A DNA stretch of 64,000 nucleotides from Puniceibacterium sediminis (lineage in GTDB: Bacteria > Pseudomonadota > Alphaproteobacteria > Rhodobacterales > Rhodobacteraceae). Both the position numbers and the translations under genes were made by a program. Below, piece by piece: positions 8,393 through 17,087 of this stretch (position 1 is the stretch's first letter; each line of letters starts with the position of its first letter). A model generated the notes under the pieces. It was not told the DNA's origin, ran no database searches, and saw only the letters and a list, made by a program, of their open reading frames with translations. The stretch lies in the NCBI RefSeq assembly GCF_900188035.1, contig NZ_FZNN01000005.1, forward strand, positions 1-64,000. The letters run 5' to 3'.

Positions 8393-9181
8393 ATGAAGAA
8401 TTCTATGAACATCCTGCGCCGCAGCGTTTTGGCGGGCTCTGTCGCGATGATGGGTCTGAGCCTTGCACCTTTGGCGGCGAGCGCCGACGAACTTGCCGAA
8501 ATCAAGGAGCGCGGCGTGCTGCGCATCGCGATGAGCGGCCAGTACCCGCCGTTCAACTTTGTGAATGAGAAGAACGAAGTGGTTGGTTTTGACCCGGCAA
8601 TCGGCACCGAAATCGCCAAGCGCATGGGCCTCGAAGTCGAGATCATCACAACCGCATGGGATGGTATCATCGGCGGCCTGCTGGCCGAGAAATACGATGC
8701 CGTCGTCGGTTCCATGTCGATCACCGAAGAGCGCGACAAGGTGATTGATTTCGTCGGCCCCTACTACAACACCAAGCGGGCGATCTTTACCAAGTCCGGT
8801 TCCGACATCACCAGCGTCGATCAGCTGGACGCGGCCAAAGTCGGCGTCACGCTGGGTGAGACACACGAACAATGGGCCCGTGATCAGGGGTATAACATCA
8901 ACACCTACAAGGGCCTGCCCGAGCTTCTACTGGAACTCGACAACGGCCGTGTCGATGCCATCGTGAACGATTCCATCCCGGTAATGTTGGCGATGAAAGC
9001 CGGACAGTACGATCTGGCCACAATCAATGATCCCGCCGCCGAACCGATCGGCGCGGGCATCGCGATCCGTGAAAACAACCCGGATCTGTCCGCCGCCATG
9101 CAAAAGGCGCTGGATGATATGATGGCCGACGGCACCTACCTCGCAATTGCTACGGAATGGGTTGGCGGCGACATCCGCTGA
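8393..9181 (+). CDS. Amino-acid-type ABC transporter substrate-binding protein
   Basis: A 262-residue periplasmic protein of the PBP2/SBP_bac_3 family. A Sec signal peptide spans about residues 1-31 (MKNSMNILRRSVLAGSVAMM, then an Ala-rich cleavage region ending ASA). Then follow the family starts LAEIKERGVLRIAMSGQYPPFNF and GFDPAIGTEIAKRMG. The ATG at 8393 follows AGGGGA; a longer frame from 8324 would spoil the signal peptide. It is the first gene of a nine-gene operon (8393-15958) with two permeases and an ATPase. Substrate: an amino acid or amine; the catabolic genes downstream suggest a beta-amino or acetylated diamino compound, but this is inference. Confidence 0.92.
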   Translation: MKNSMNILRRSVLAGSVAMMGLSLAPLAASADELAEIKERGVLRIAMSGQYPPFNFVNEKNEVVGFDPAIGTEIAKRMGLEVEIITTAWDGIIGGLLAEKYDAVVGSMSITEERDKVIDFVGPYYNTKRAIFTKSGSDITSVDQLDAAKVGVTLGETHEQWARDQGYNINTYKGLPELLLELDNGRVDAIVNDSIPVMLAMKAGQYDLATINDPAAEPIGAGIAIRENNPDLSAAMQKALDDMMADGTYLAIATEWVGGDIR

Positions 9182-9196
9182 ACCTGATTGCCTGCC

Positions 9197-9221
9197 GCCT
9201 GCCGGGCGATCCCCGGCAGGC
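9197..9221 (+). terminator. Strong GC hairpin after the binding-protein gene
   Basis: Arms GCCTGCCGGG and CCCGGCAGGC with a five-base loop, 15 bp after the binding-protein stop; no T-tract. Such hairpins after binding-protein genes commonly protect the upstream mRNA and lower expression of the downstream genes. Confidence 0.55.
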
Positions 9222-9244
9222 ACCCCCTTGCGAGGAAAACCCCT

Positions 9245-10036
9245 GTGACAACAACCTACGGACATCTGACCTGGGAAGATGTGCGCGACGCCGACAAGGA
9301 TCGTGTGGTCATCCTGAGCGTTTCGGCAACCGAGGATCACGGCCCCCATATGCCGCTGGATACCGACACCGTGCTGGGCATGGCCGTGGCGACAGGCGTG
9401 GCAAAGGAGATCCCGGATGAGGTGTTCGTGATGCCGCCCGTTCCCTATGGCTTCAACGAACATCACAAGGATTTCCCCGGTGTCATCTGGATTCAGCCCG
9501 AGACCCTGATCGCCTTTGTCACCGACATCACCAAATCACTGGCCCACCACGGGTTCCGCCGCATCCTGCTGCTGAATTCGCATGGCTCGAACCATCCCTG
9601 TCTGGATCTGGCCGCCCGCAAGACCGTGATCGAAACCGGCATCATCTGCGTTTCGGCCTCTTACTGGAACCTCATGTCGGCGCGCATCAACGATGTGCGC
9701 AAATCCGAAATCGGCGGCATCGCCCACGCCGGAGAATTCGAGGCGGCGATGTACATGCACCTGCATCCCGAGCGCGTGCACACCGAAAAATCGACGGTCC
9801 AGAACCTGCACAATCCCGACAGCAAATTCTTCAACCTCGACCTTGCCGGGGGCGGCGGCGGCGCGATGCTGATGCGCTGGTGGTCCGAAGTGTCGCCGGA
9901 CGGCACCATGGGCGACCCGACCGTGGCCGACCCAGAGACGGGAAAGAAGTTTCTGGACGCGGCCATCGAAGAGACCACCGCCCTGATCCGCGAAATCCGG
10001 GCGCTGCCGATCCTGCAACGTCACGACCATCACTGA
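9245..10036 (+). CDS. Creatininase-family amidohydrolase
   Basis: A 263-residue metal-dependent amidohydrolase of the creatininase/FAPy-deformylase (ArfB) family. Visible motifs are ATEDHGPHMPLDTDT near residues 27-41 (metal ligands Glu, His, Asp), LLLNSHGSNH near 115-124, and AHAGEFEAAM near 160-169. Usual family members have GSxEQHG and GHGGN, so small substitutions exist. I prefer the GTG at 9245, which has GAGG about ten bases upstream and gives the family N-terminus; a longer frame from 9188 reads through the hairpin. It probably opens a lactam or removes a formyl/amide group from the imported substrate. Its placement between the binding protein and permeases shows it belongs to the pathway. 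Confidence 0.82.
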   Translation: MTTTYGHLTWEDVRDADKDRVVILSVSATEDHGPHMPLDTDTVLGMAVATGVAKEIPDEVFVMPPVPYGFNEHHKDFPGVIWIQPETLIAFVTDITKSLAHHGFRRILLLNSHGSNHPCLDLAARKTVIETGIICVSASYWNLMSARINDVRKSEIGGIAHAGEFEAAMYMHLHPERVHTEKSTVQNLHNPDSKFFNLDLAGGGGGAMLMRWWSEVSPDGTMGDPTVADPETGKKFLDAAIEETTALIREIRALPILQRHDHH

Positions 10037-10048
10037 AAGGCGGGTGAT

Positions 10049-10696
10049 TTGGACTATGAACTGATCCTGCGCGTCTATCCCTTCTTCATCGAAGCGGCTT
10101 GGGTGACGATCCAACTGTCGATCCTGACGGCCCTTCTGGGCCTGACCTGCGGCGCGCTTGGCGCAGCGGCTCGTATGTCACGGCTGGCGGTGTTCCGCTG
10201 GATCGGGGCCACCTATGTCAGCATCATCCGGGGCACACCCGCGCTGATCCAGATCTTCATCCTCTACTTCGGCGGCCCGCAGATCGGCATCCAGCTCGAT
10301 TCCTTTTCCGCCGGGACAATCGCGTTGGGCGTCAACATCGGCGCCTATATGACCGAAACCATCCGTGGCGCGATCCAGTCCGTCGACCGGGGCCAGACCG
10401 AGGCCGCCCGCACGCTGGGCATGGGCCGCTGGGAAACGATGCGCAAGGTGGTTCTGCCGCAGGCAGCCCGCATGATGATCCGCCCGCTGGGCGTGAACAT
10501 CAACGCGCTGATCAAAGGCACCGCGCTGGTCGCCCCCATTTCGGTGGTCGAACTGACCTATACCGCGCAACGCTTTATCGGATCGACCTACAAACCGTTC
10601 GAAATGTTCCTGCTTTCGGGGCTTCTTTACATGATCATCATCTATGCCGTGGGTCAGGTCATCAACTGGCTCGACCGCCGGGCGCGCATCACATGA
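10049..10696 (+). CDS. Amino acid ABC transporter permease
   Basis: A 215-residue HisM/HisQ-type permease. Hydrophobic segments lie near residues 12-38, 55-75, 90-110 and 180-208. The EAA loop reads EAARTLGMGRWETMRKVVLPQA (about residues 118-139), which docks onto the ATPase. The start is TTG at 10049 after an AAAGGCGGG ribosome site; the family N-terminus supports it. It forms the membrane channel with the second permease downstream (10727). Confidence 0.92.
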   Translation: MDYELILRVYPFFIEAAWVTIQLSILTALLGLTCGALGAAARMSRLAVFRWIGATYVSIIRGTPALIQIFILYFGGPQIGIQLDSFSAGTIALGVNIGAYMTETIRGAIQSVDRGQTEAARTLGMGRWETMRKVVLPQAARMMIRPLGVNINALIKGTALVAPISVVELTYTAQRFIGSTYKPFEMFLLSGLLYMIIIYAVGQVINWLDRRARIT

Positions 10697-10726
10697 ACAG
10701 CATGAACACGATGACAGGAGGCCGCC

Positions 10727-11383
10727 ATGGGTCTTGATTTCTCGGTAGTGCCTGACTACTTCGGCGTGCTTGCCATGGGCGCTGGCTGGACCATCGCCAT
10801 CACCATCTGTGCGGGTCTGCTCAGCTTTTTCGGTGGCATCGTCTTTGCTGTCATCGCCTTGTACGGCCACTGGGCGCTGCGCCTGCCGGTACGCGCATTT
10901 GCCTTTCTGTTCATGGGCACACCGCTGCTTCTGCAACTGTTCCTGATCTATTTCGGACTGATCCAGATCGGCATCGACCTGCCCGCCTTTGTTGCCGGGG
11001 TGATCGGGCTGGGACTGCACTTTGCGGTCTATAATTCCGAACTCATTCAGGCCTCTATCCTCGCGGTGGACAAGGGCCAGTATGAAGGCGCGCGGACATT
11101 GGGGCTTTCGCGCGGACAGACCCTGCGGCGGATCGTGATCCCACAGGCGGTGCGCGCCGTGATCCCGCCGATGGGCAACAACATGATCGCACTGCTGAAG
11201 GATTCCGCGCTGGTGTCGGTGATCGGCGTCATGGAACTGACGCTGGCCGCGCAGCAGGCCATCAGCCGCACCTACCGCCCGTTCGAATTCTATCTCGCCG
11301 CCGCCTTTTGCTACTACATCGTCAACCTCGCGCTCGAGGCGGGACTGCGGCATCTGGAACGCCGCATCGCCGCTTCGCGCTGA
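10727..11383 (+). CDS. Amino acid ABC transporter permease (second subunit)
   Basis: A 218-residue HisM/HisQ-type permease. It has an N-terminal hydrophobic segment around residues 8-40, RAFAFLFMGTPLLLQLFLIYFG at about 57-78, and the EAA loop YEGARTLGLSRGQTLRRIVIPQA at about 118-140. The ATG follows ACAGGAGG. About 30 bp separates it from the first permease. It is expected to pair with it as a heterodimer in the inner membrane. Confidence 0.93.
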   Translation: MGLDFSVVPDYFGVLAMGAGWTIAITICAGLLSFFGGIVFAVIALYGHWALRLPVRAFAFLFMGTPLLLQLFLIYFGLIQIGIDLPAFVAGVIGLGLHFAVYNSELIQASILAVDKGQYEGARTLGLSRGQTLRRIVIPQAVRAVIPPMGNNMIALLKDSALVSVIGVMELTLAAQQAISRTYRPFEFYLAAAFCYYIVNLALEAGLRHLERRIAASR

Positions 11384-11398
11384 GACTGGGAGAGTCAG

Positions 11399-12160
11399 AT
11401 GACCAATCAAGCCTTTGTAACGATCAAGAATGCTGCCAAAAGTTATGGCAATCTTGAAGTCCTCAAGGACATCAACCTGACGGTTGAACGCGGCCAGATC
11501 GTCGCGATCATCGGGCCTTCGGGGTCCGGAAAATCCACCCTGCTGCGCGCCATCAACGAGCTGGATCCGCTGACCTCTGGCGAGGTCTGGCTGGAGGATG
11601 TGCAGATCAACAAGAAGCTGCCGTTCCGCCAGTACGAGGCACACGTCAATCAGGTGCGTCAGGACATCGGCATGGTGTTCCAGCACTTCAACCTGTTCCC
11701 GCACCTCACCGTGCGCGGAAACATCACGCTGGCCCCGCGCATGCTCAAAGGGTTGTCCGAAGCAGACGCGAACAAGCTGGCCGAGGAACAGCTGGCCAAG
11801 GTCGGTCTGTCCGAAAAGATCGACGAATACCCCTCGCGGCTGTCCGGCGGTCAAAAGCAGCGTGTGGCCATCGCACGGGCGCTGGCGATGAAACCCAAGG
11901 TGATGCTGTTTGACGAGGCAACTTCGGCCCTTGATCCCGAGCTGGTCGAAGAAGTGAACCAGGTGATGAAGCAGCTGGCCGAAGAGCACATGACCATGAT
12001 CATCGTGACCCACGAGATGGATTTCGCCGCCTCTGTCTGCGACCGCGTGCTGTTCATGGATCAGGGCGTGGTGGTCGAAGAAGGCCCGCCGTCGGTGATA
12101 TTCCAGAACCCCAAAGAAGAACGCACCCGCAATTTCCTTCGAAAGCATCTCAGTCGCTGA
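11399..12160 (+). CDS. Amino acid ABC transporter ATP-binding protein
   Basis: A 253-residue polar-amino-acid type ATPase (GlnQ/HisP family). Walker [10 protein letters not shown] is at about residues 39-47, the Q-loop [13 protein letters not shown] near 98, signature [15 protein letters not shown] near 150, Walker [17 protein letters not shown] near 170 and the switch His in VTHEMDFA near 205. It energises the two permeases before it. The ATG follows GGGAGAG. Confidence 0.95.
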   Translation: MTNQAFVTIKNAAKSYGNLEVLKDINLTVERGQIVAIIGPSGSGKSTLLRAINELDPLTSGEVWLEDVQINKKLPFRQYEAHVNQVRQDIGMVFQHFNLFPHLTVRGNITLAPRMLKGLSEADANKLAEEQLAKVGLSEKIDEYPSRLSGGQKQRVAIARALAMKPKVMLFDEATSALDPELVEEVNQVMKQLAEEHMTMIIVTHEMDFAASVCDRVLFMDQGVVVEEGPPSVIFQNPKEERTRNFLRKHLSR

Positions 12161-12173
12161 AAGCCGCACCCAA

Positions 12174-13511
12174 ATGACAAACCTGTTCTATCAGACGAAA
12201 TCGCCCCGCCCCGTGCTTGACCGTGCCGAAGGCATCTACATGTGGGACACGGACGGCAAACGCTATATCGACGGCTCAAGCGGCGCGATGGTCAGCAACA
12301 TCGGCCATTCAAATCCGGCGGTTCTGGACGCGATGCGCGCGCAGATGGACAAATCCACCTTCGGCTATCGGCTGCATTTCCAGACCGAAGCCTCCGAAGT
12401 GCTGGCAGCAAAGACAGCGGCTTTGGCACCCGAGGGGCTGAACAAGGTATTCTTTGTCTCGGGCGGGTCCGAAGCGGTGGAAAGCACGCTGAAAATGGCG
12501 CGGCAGTATGCGCTGACCCAAGGCCAGTCGCAGCGTTTCAAGGTGATCTCGCGCTACCCGAGCTATCATGGTTGTACTCTGGGTGCGCTGGCGATCACCG
12601 GCTACGCGCCCATGACCGCACCTTTTGACCCGATGATGCAGCGGATGCCCAAGGTGCCCGCACCGCGCGCCTATCTGGACGGGCTGGATCCGCAGGACCC
12701 GGCAACGGGGTTGCACTATGCCAATATGCTTGAGGCGAAGATCCTTGAGGAAGGCCCTGACACCGTTCTGGCCTTTATCGTGGAACCCGTCGGCGGTGCA
12801 TCCACCGGGGCGCTCGTGCCGCCCACCGGCTACATGCAGCGCATTCGCGAGATCTGCACCCAGTACGGTGTGCTGCTGATCCATGACGAAGTGATGACCG
12901 GCGGCGGGCGTACGGGTCGTTTTTTCGGGGCCGAGCATTGGGATGTGACGCCCGACCTCATTTCGATCTCCAAGGGGTTCGGTGGTGGCTATGTCCCGCT
13001 TGGTGCCATGATTGCCCGCGACGATATTGTCGAGGCGGTGATGGGTGCGGGTGGGTTCATCCACGGCTTTACCTATGCCGGCAATCCGCTGGCCTGCGCC
13101 GCAGGCTGCGCGGTACTGGACCAGATCAAGGAACACGACCTGATCGGCAATTCCGCCCGCATGGGCGATAAGCTGGCCGAACGGCTGCGCGGCCTCATGC
13201 AGCGTTATCCGCTGATCGGCGACGTGCGCGGCAAGGGTCTGCTCATGGCGTTCGAACTGATGGCCGACCGCAATACCAAGGCCCCCCTGCCCGCCAACCT
13301 GAACGCCCATGCCCGGCTGGTCGATATCGCCTATGATAACGGGTTGATCATCTATTCCCGTCGCACACGCGGGGGCACCTCGGGGGATCACTTCCTTGTC
13401 TGCCCGCCGATGATTGTGGACGAGGCACAGCTGGATGACATCACCGATCGGCTCGACCGGTCGCTGGCCAGCTATATGGCGGAAATTCCGCAGTTTTCCG
13501 GCGCGGCCTAA
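12174..13511 (+). CDS. Class III (omega) aminotransferase, PLP-dependent
   Basis: A 445-residue aspartate aminotransferase superfamily class III enzyme. The PLP lysine is Lys267 in SISKGFGGGYVPLGA. Asp238 in HDEVMTGGGRTG contacts the pyridine nitrogen, and GGSEAVESTLKMAR (97-110) binds the phosphate. These enzymes act on terminal or beta amino groups of omega-amino acids, diamines and beta-amino acids. In this operon it is followed immediately by a BKACE enzyme that consumes beta-keto acids, so a plausible role is making that beta-keto acid from a beta-amino acid. The exact substrate cannot be read from sequence. It starts 13 bp after the ATPase stop. Confidence 0.92.
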   Translation: MTNLFYQTKSPRPVLDRAEGIYMWDTDGKRYIDGSSGAMVSNIGHSNPAVLDAMRAQMDKSTFGYRLHFQTEASEVLAAKTAALAPEGLNKVFFVSGGSEAVESTLKMARQYALTQGQSQRFKVISRYPSYHGCTLGALAITGYAPMTAPFDPMMQRMPKVPAPRAYLDGLDPQDPATGLHYANMLEAKILEEGPDTVLAFIVEPVGGASTGALVPPTGYMQRIREICTQYGVLLIHDEVMTGGGRTGRFFGAEHWDVTPDLISISKGFGGGYVPLGAMIARDDIVEAVMGAGGFIHGFTYAGNPLACAAGCAVLDQIKEHDLIGNSARMGDKLAERLRGLMQRYPLIGDVRGKGLLMAFELMADRNTKAPLPANLNAHARLVDIAYDNGLIIYSRRTRGGTSGDHFLVCPPMIVDEAQLDDITDRLDRSLASYMAEIPQFSGAA

Positions 13512-13520
13512 GGGACAGAC

Positions 13521-14447
13521 ATGTCAAAGATCATCATCACCTGCGCCATCACGGGATCGATCCATACCCCGTCCATGTCACCCTATCTGCCCATCACGGC
13601 GGAGCAGATTTCTGACAATGCCATTGGCGCCGCCGAAGCGGGAGCCGCGATCCTGCACCTGCATGCGCGCGACCCTGAAAACGGGCGACCCTCGGCCGAT
13701 CCGGCACATTTCATGGCCTTCCTGCCGCAGATCAAGCAGCGCTGCGACGCGGTGCTCAACATCTCGACCGGCGGCAGTGCCACGATGACGCTCGACGACC
13801 GGCTTGCCGCGCCGAAACTGGCCCAGCCCGAAATGTGTTCGCTGAACATGGGGACAATGAACTTTGCGCTTTATCCGGCGGCAGAGCGGATCACCGAGTG
13901 GAAATACGACTGGGAAAAGCCCTTTCTCGAAGGGTCTGACGATCTGGTGTTCAAGAACACACCGCGCGACATGGCCCATATCCTGCAAGAGCTGGGCGAC
14001 AAGCGCGGCGCGCGGTTCGAATTCGAATGCTACGATGTCAGTCACCTTTATATGCTGCGCCATTTTGTGGATCGTGGGCTGGTGGATGGCCCGCTGTTCA
14101 TCCAGTTCGTATTCGGTGTTCTGGGCGGCATGGGGCCGGACCCGGAAAACCTGACCCATATGAAGCTGATCGCGGACAAACTGTTCGGCGACACTTACAC
14201 CTTTTCGGTGCTGGCGGCGGGTCGGCATCAGATGCCTCTGATCACCATGTCCGCGATCCTTGGCGGCCACGTCCGCGTCGGGCTTGAGGACAGCCTGATG
14301 ATCTCACGCGGGACGCTTGCCCGGAACAACGCCGAACAGGTTCTCAAAATCCGCCGCATCGTCGAGGAGCTGGGCCGCACCCTGGCCACCCCGACCGAGG
14401 CGCGTGAAATGCTGCATCTCAAGGGTGCTGACCGGACAGGAATCTGA
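13521..14447 (+). CDS. BKACE (beta-keto acid cleavage enzyme, DUF849)
   Basis: A 308-residue TIM-barrel zinc enzyme of the BKACE/Kce family, which condenses a beta-keto acid with acetyl-CoA and yields acetoacetate and a shortened acyl-CoA. Zinc ligands are His46 and His48 in ILHLHARDP, and Glu256 in VRVGLEDSL fits the family's conserved acid. The N-terminus IITCAITGSIHTPSMSPYLP is a well-known sub-group signature. Nine bases separate it from the aminotransferase, which supports sequential steps. The acyl group accepted is unknown; it depends on pocket residues I cannot assign. Confidence 0.9.
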   Translation: MSKIIITCAITGSIHTPSMSPYLPITAEQISDNAIGAAEAGAAILHLHARDPENGRPSADPAHFMAFLPQIKQRCDAVLNISTGGSATMTLDDRLAAPKLAQPEMCSLNMGTMNFALYPAAERITEWKYDWEKPFLEGSDDLVFKNTPRDMAHILQELGDKRGARFEFECYDVSHLYMLRHFVDRGLVDGPLFIQFVFGVLGGMGPDPENLTHMKLIADKLFGDTYTFSVLAAGRHQMPLITMSAILGGHVRVGLEDSLMISRGTLARNNAEQVLKIRRIVEELGRTLATPTEAREMLHLKGADRTGI

Positions 14448-14450
14448 GAC

Positions 14451-14933
14451 ATGGACGGTATCGTCATCGCGCCGGTGGGGACTGCAGATATCCCCCTGCT
14501 GGACGCGGCGCTGCGCCAGTTGGCGACAGATCTGAACGACAGATATACAGCCGATCAGGCGACACTTGCAGCGGCTGTTTGCGGCCCCGGGGCCGACTGT
14601 CTGGCACTGCTGGCCACCCGGAATGGCAGTCCCATGGGGGCTGTGCTGGCCGCGCCGGTATTTTCCACCATGCGCGGGGGGGCCGGCCTCTATGTCAGCG
14701 ATCTCTGGGTCACGGAATCCGTCCGCGGCAAAGGATTGGCCCGCAGGCTGCTGGCAAGTGCCCTGCAGCATGGCACCCAACGCAACGCGGGGCATTTCCT
14801 GAAACTCACCGTCTATCGTGACAATCCCGGGGCCCGCGCCGCCTATGACCGGCTTGGGTTTACCGGGCAACCGGACGAAACAAACATGACCCTGACAGGT
14901 CCCGCCCTGGAAAACCTGAAAGAGAGACCATGA
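14451..14933 (+). CDS. GNAT-family N-acetyltransferase
   Basis: A 160-residue GCN5-related acetyltransferase. Motif A is seen as LYVSDLWVTESVRGKGLARRLLASAL (about residues 80-105), including the R-G-K-G acetyl-CoA phosphate loop, followed by the C-terminal NPGARAAYDRLGF motif. It starts three bases after the BKACE stop and overlaps the deacetylase start by four bases, so it belongs to the operon. It may acetylate an amine intermediate or protect the cell from the free amine. That is opposite to the amidohydrolase next door, and the logic is not obvious. Confidence 0.85.
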   Translation: MDGIVIAPVGTADIPLLDAALRQLATDLNDRYTADQATLAAAVCGPGADCLALLATRNGSPMGAVLAAPVFSTMRGGAGLYVSDLWVTESVRGKGLARRLLASALQHGTQRNAGHFLKLTVYRDNPGARAAYDRLGFTGQPDETNMTLTGPALENLKERP

Positions 14934-15958
14934 AAACCATATTCGACGGCCGCCAGTGGAAACACCAACCGCGCCACTTCATGGCCAACGGCGCGATCCT
15001 GCCCAACCCGGAACAGGCCGAACGGATCGACCGCCTGCTGGCAGGTGCCAAGGATGCCGGATGCAGCGTTGAGGCCCCACAGGACGCGGGGCTGGGCCCG
15101 ATCGCCGCGCTGCATTCGCCGGAATACCTGACCTTCCTTGAAAACATCCACACGCGCTGGAAACGCATCGAAGGTGCCGGCGAAGAGGTGATCCCCAACA
15201 TCCACCCCGCCAACCGCAGCGACAGCTACCCCAAATCCGCCGTCGGTCAGGCCGGGTTCCATCAGGCGGACACTGCCTGCCCCATCGCCGAAGGCACCTG
15301 GGAAGCCGCCTATTGGTCTGCACAGACCGCCATCACCGGGGCCGATCTGATCCTCGCGGGTGAACGCGGTGCCTATGCCCTGTCGCGCCCGCCGGGGCAC
15401 CATGCCTTTGGTGATCTGGCCGGGGGATTCTGCTTTCTGAACAATTCCGGCATCGCGGCAGAGCGGCTGCGCACCCGGGGTCTGCGTCCGGCAATCCTTG
15501 ATGTGGACGTGCATCACGGCAACGGGACGCAGGGTATCTTTTATAATCGCAGCGATGTCCTGACCGTTTCGATCCATGCAGACCCTGAACGGTTCTACCC
15601 CTTCTTCTGGGGTCAGGCGCATGAACGGGGTGCGGGCGACGGGCTGGGCTACAACTTGAACCTGCCGCTGCAGCGTGGCACGGCTGACGACGCCTACCTC
15701 GCGACGCTGGATGTGGCGCTGAAACGGATCGCGGCCTTTGGCGCGGATGTGGTGGTTGTGGCACTTGGGCTGGATGCCTTTGTTGGTGATCCGTTCAAGG
15801 GACTGGCGGTGACTGAGGCCGGGTTTGGCAGAATAGGTGCCGCTATCGCCGGGCTGGGCCTGCCGTGCCTGTTCGTGCAGGAAGGCGGTTATCTCTGCGA
15901 TGAACTTGGCGCGAACCTCGCATCGGCCCTTAACGGTTTTCAGGAGAATTCCGGCTAA
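14930..15958 (+). CDS. Acetylpolyamine amidohydrolase (class II HDAC-like deacetylase)
   Basis: A 342-residue zinc deacetylase of the histone-deacetylase/acetylpolyamine amidohydrolase family. The His dyad is His157-His158 in RPPGHHAF. Zinc ligands are Asp193 and His195 in DVDVHHGNGT and Asp282 in LGLDAFVGDP. HADPERFYPFFWG at 216-228 matches the polyamine-specific sub-group rather than AcuC. It removes acetyl groups from acetylated amines such as N-acetylputrescine or N-acetylcadaverine; an acetyl-diamino acid is possible here. It is the last gene of the first catabolic operon, overlapping the GNAT by 4 bp. Confidence 0.9.
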   Translation: MKTIFDGRQWKHQPRHFMANGAILPNPEQAERIDRLLAGAKDAGCSVEAPQDAGLGPIAALHSPEYLTFLENIHTRWKRIEGAGEEVIPNIHPANRSDSYPKSAVGQAGFHQADTACPIAEGTWEAAYWSAQTAITGADLILAGERGAYALSRPPGHHAFGDLAGGFCFLNNSGIAAERLRTRGLRPAILDVDVHHGNGTQGIFYNRSDVLTVSIHADPERFYPFFWGQAHERGAGDGLGYNLNLPLQRGTADDAYLATLDVALKRIAAFGADVVVVALGLDAFVGDPFKGLAVTEAGFGRIGAAIAGLGLPCLFVQEGGYLCDELGANLASALNGFQENSG

Positions 15959-16052
15959 GCAGCATCGGCTTTCCCGCGTCCATAACCAGCCATTGAGAAA
16001 GCCGCGCCTGCGCACTAGTCTTTGGTCTGACCAAACGACATAGGCCGCGCGC

Positions 16053-16961
16053 GTGTCATTCACCCTTCGACAGCTCAACTACTTCGTGGCCGTGGCCGAA
16101 TACGGGTCCGTCAGTGCGGCCGCGCAGTCCCTGTCTATTTCGCAAAGTTCGGTGACAGAGGCCGTCAAGGATCTTGAGGCCGACCTGGGCGTCAAGCTGT
16201 TTGACCGTCATTCGCGCGGCCTGCGGATCACGCACCGGGGCCACCAGTTCCTGCGCCATGCAACAACCATCCTTGCCGATGTCTCGGGCGCGCGGCGTGC
16301 ATTTGATGACGAAGGGCAAAGCGCGCAGGGAAAACTGCATCTTGGACTGACATCGCTCGTCTCGGGCTATGTGATTTCCGATCTTCTGGCCAAGTATCGC
16401 CGCGCCAACCCAAAGGTTGAAATCAGCGCGATCGAGGATTCAGGCGAATACCTTGAACATCTCCTGATCGGCGGCGAAATGGATGTGGCGGTGATGATGA
16501 CCTCGCGCGTGACTGAACGCCACGCGCTCCATGCCGAAACGCTGGATGTGTCGCCCTATCGGTTGTGGATGCCGCTGGGCCATCGTCTGACCATTCAGGA
16601 CAGCATCAGCCTGTCCGATCTCAAGGATGAGCCGCTGATCATTCTGAACATTGATGAGATGGAGCAGGAAACGGTCAAACTTTTGTCCGTCCTCGGCACG
16701 CAGCCAAAGGTGGCGTTTCGCACCCGCTCGGTCGAGGCGGTGCGATCACTGGTCGCGACCGGCGCCGGTGTCGCCTTGCTGCCTGACCTGGTCTATCGGC
16801 CCTGGTCGCTTGAAGGCGACCGGATCGAGGCCCGCGATGTCTCAGGCTCTTTGCCAGTGGTGCAGGTCGGGCTGGTCTGGCGCAAAGGGTCGAAACTATC
16901 GACCGCTGCGCGCGAATTCGTCGCCGTCGCGCAGGCCCACAAGATGATCAGCAGTACATGA
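16053..16961 (+). CDS. LysR family transcriptional regulator
   Basis: A 302-residue LysR regulator. The DNA-binding domain lies at residues 1-60 (MSFTLRQLNYFVAVAEYGSV, SAAAQSLSISQSSVTEAVKDLE) and the effector domain at about 88-295. The start is GTG at 16053, giving the family N-terminus. It lies between the two catabolic operons, reading into the PotD-type operon 126 bp downstream. A T-N11-A dyad lies in that gap. It most likely activates polyamine uptake and oxidation, an inference from position. Confidence 0.9.
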   Translation: MSFTLRQLNYFVAVAEYGSVSAAAQSLSISQSSVTEAVKDLEADLGVKLFDRHSRGLRITHRGHQFLRHATTILADVSGARRAFDDEGQSAQGKLHLGLTSLVSGYVISDLLAKYRRANPKVEISAIEDSGEYLEHLLIGGEMDVAVMMTSRVTERHALHAETLDVSPYRLWMPLGHRLTIQDSISLSDLKDEPLIILNIDEMEQETVKLLSVLGTQPKVAFRTRSVEAVRSLVATGAGVALLPDLVYRPWSLEGDRIEARDVSGSLPVVQVGLVWRKGSKLSTAAREFVAVAQAHKMISST

Positions 16962-16969
16962 CGCCCCGG

Positions 16970-16986
16970 TATCGGAAAAACCGATA
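16970..16986. promoter_or_regulatory. Putative LysR operator upstream of the polyamine operon
   Basis: Perfect inverted repeat TATCGG-AAAAA-CCGATA starting nine bases after the LysR stop. The inner 13 bases (16972-16984) are T-N11-A. No T-tract follows, so a terminator is less likely. Confidence 0.45.
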
Positions 16987-17087
16987 GGGCATATCTGTCA
17001 ATTGAATTTGCGAATGCAGCGAACCTGCCGCACTCTTTCCTGAATAACAGGCAAAAATGCCAGATGCATCCTCAGGGGAGAACGCAA

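Noticed and set aside
10178-12169. 663-codon minus-strand frame under the ABC transporter genes
   Set aside because: His/Gln/Arg-rich shadow of three well-supported plus-strand genes; no domain.
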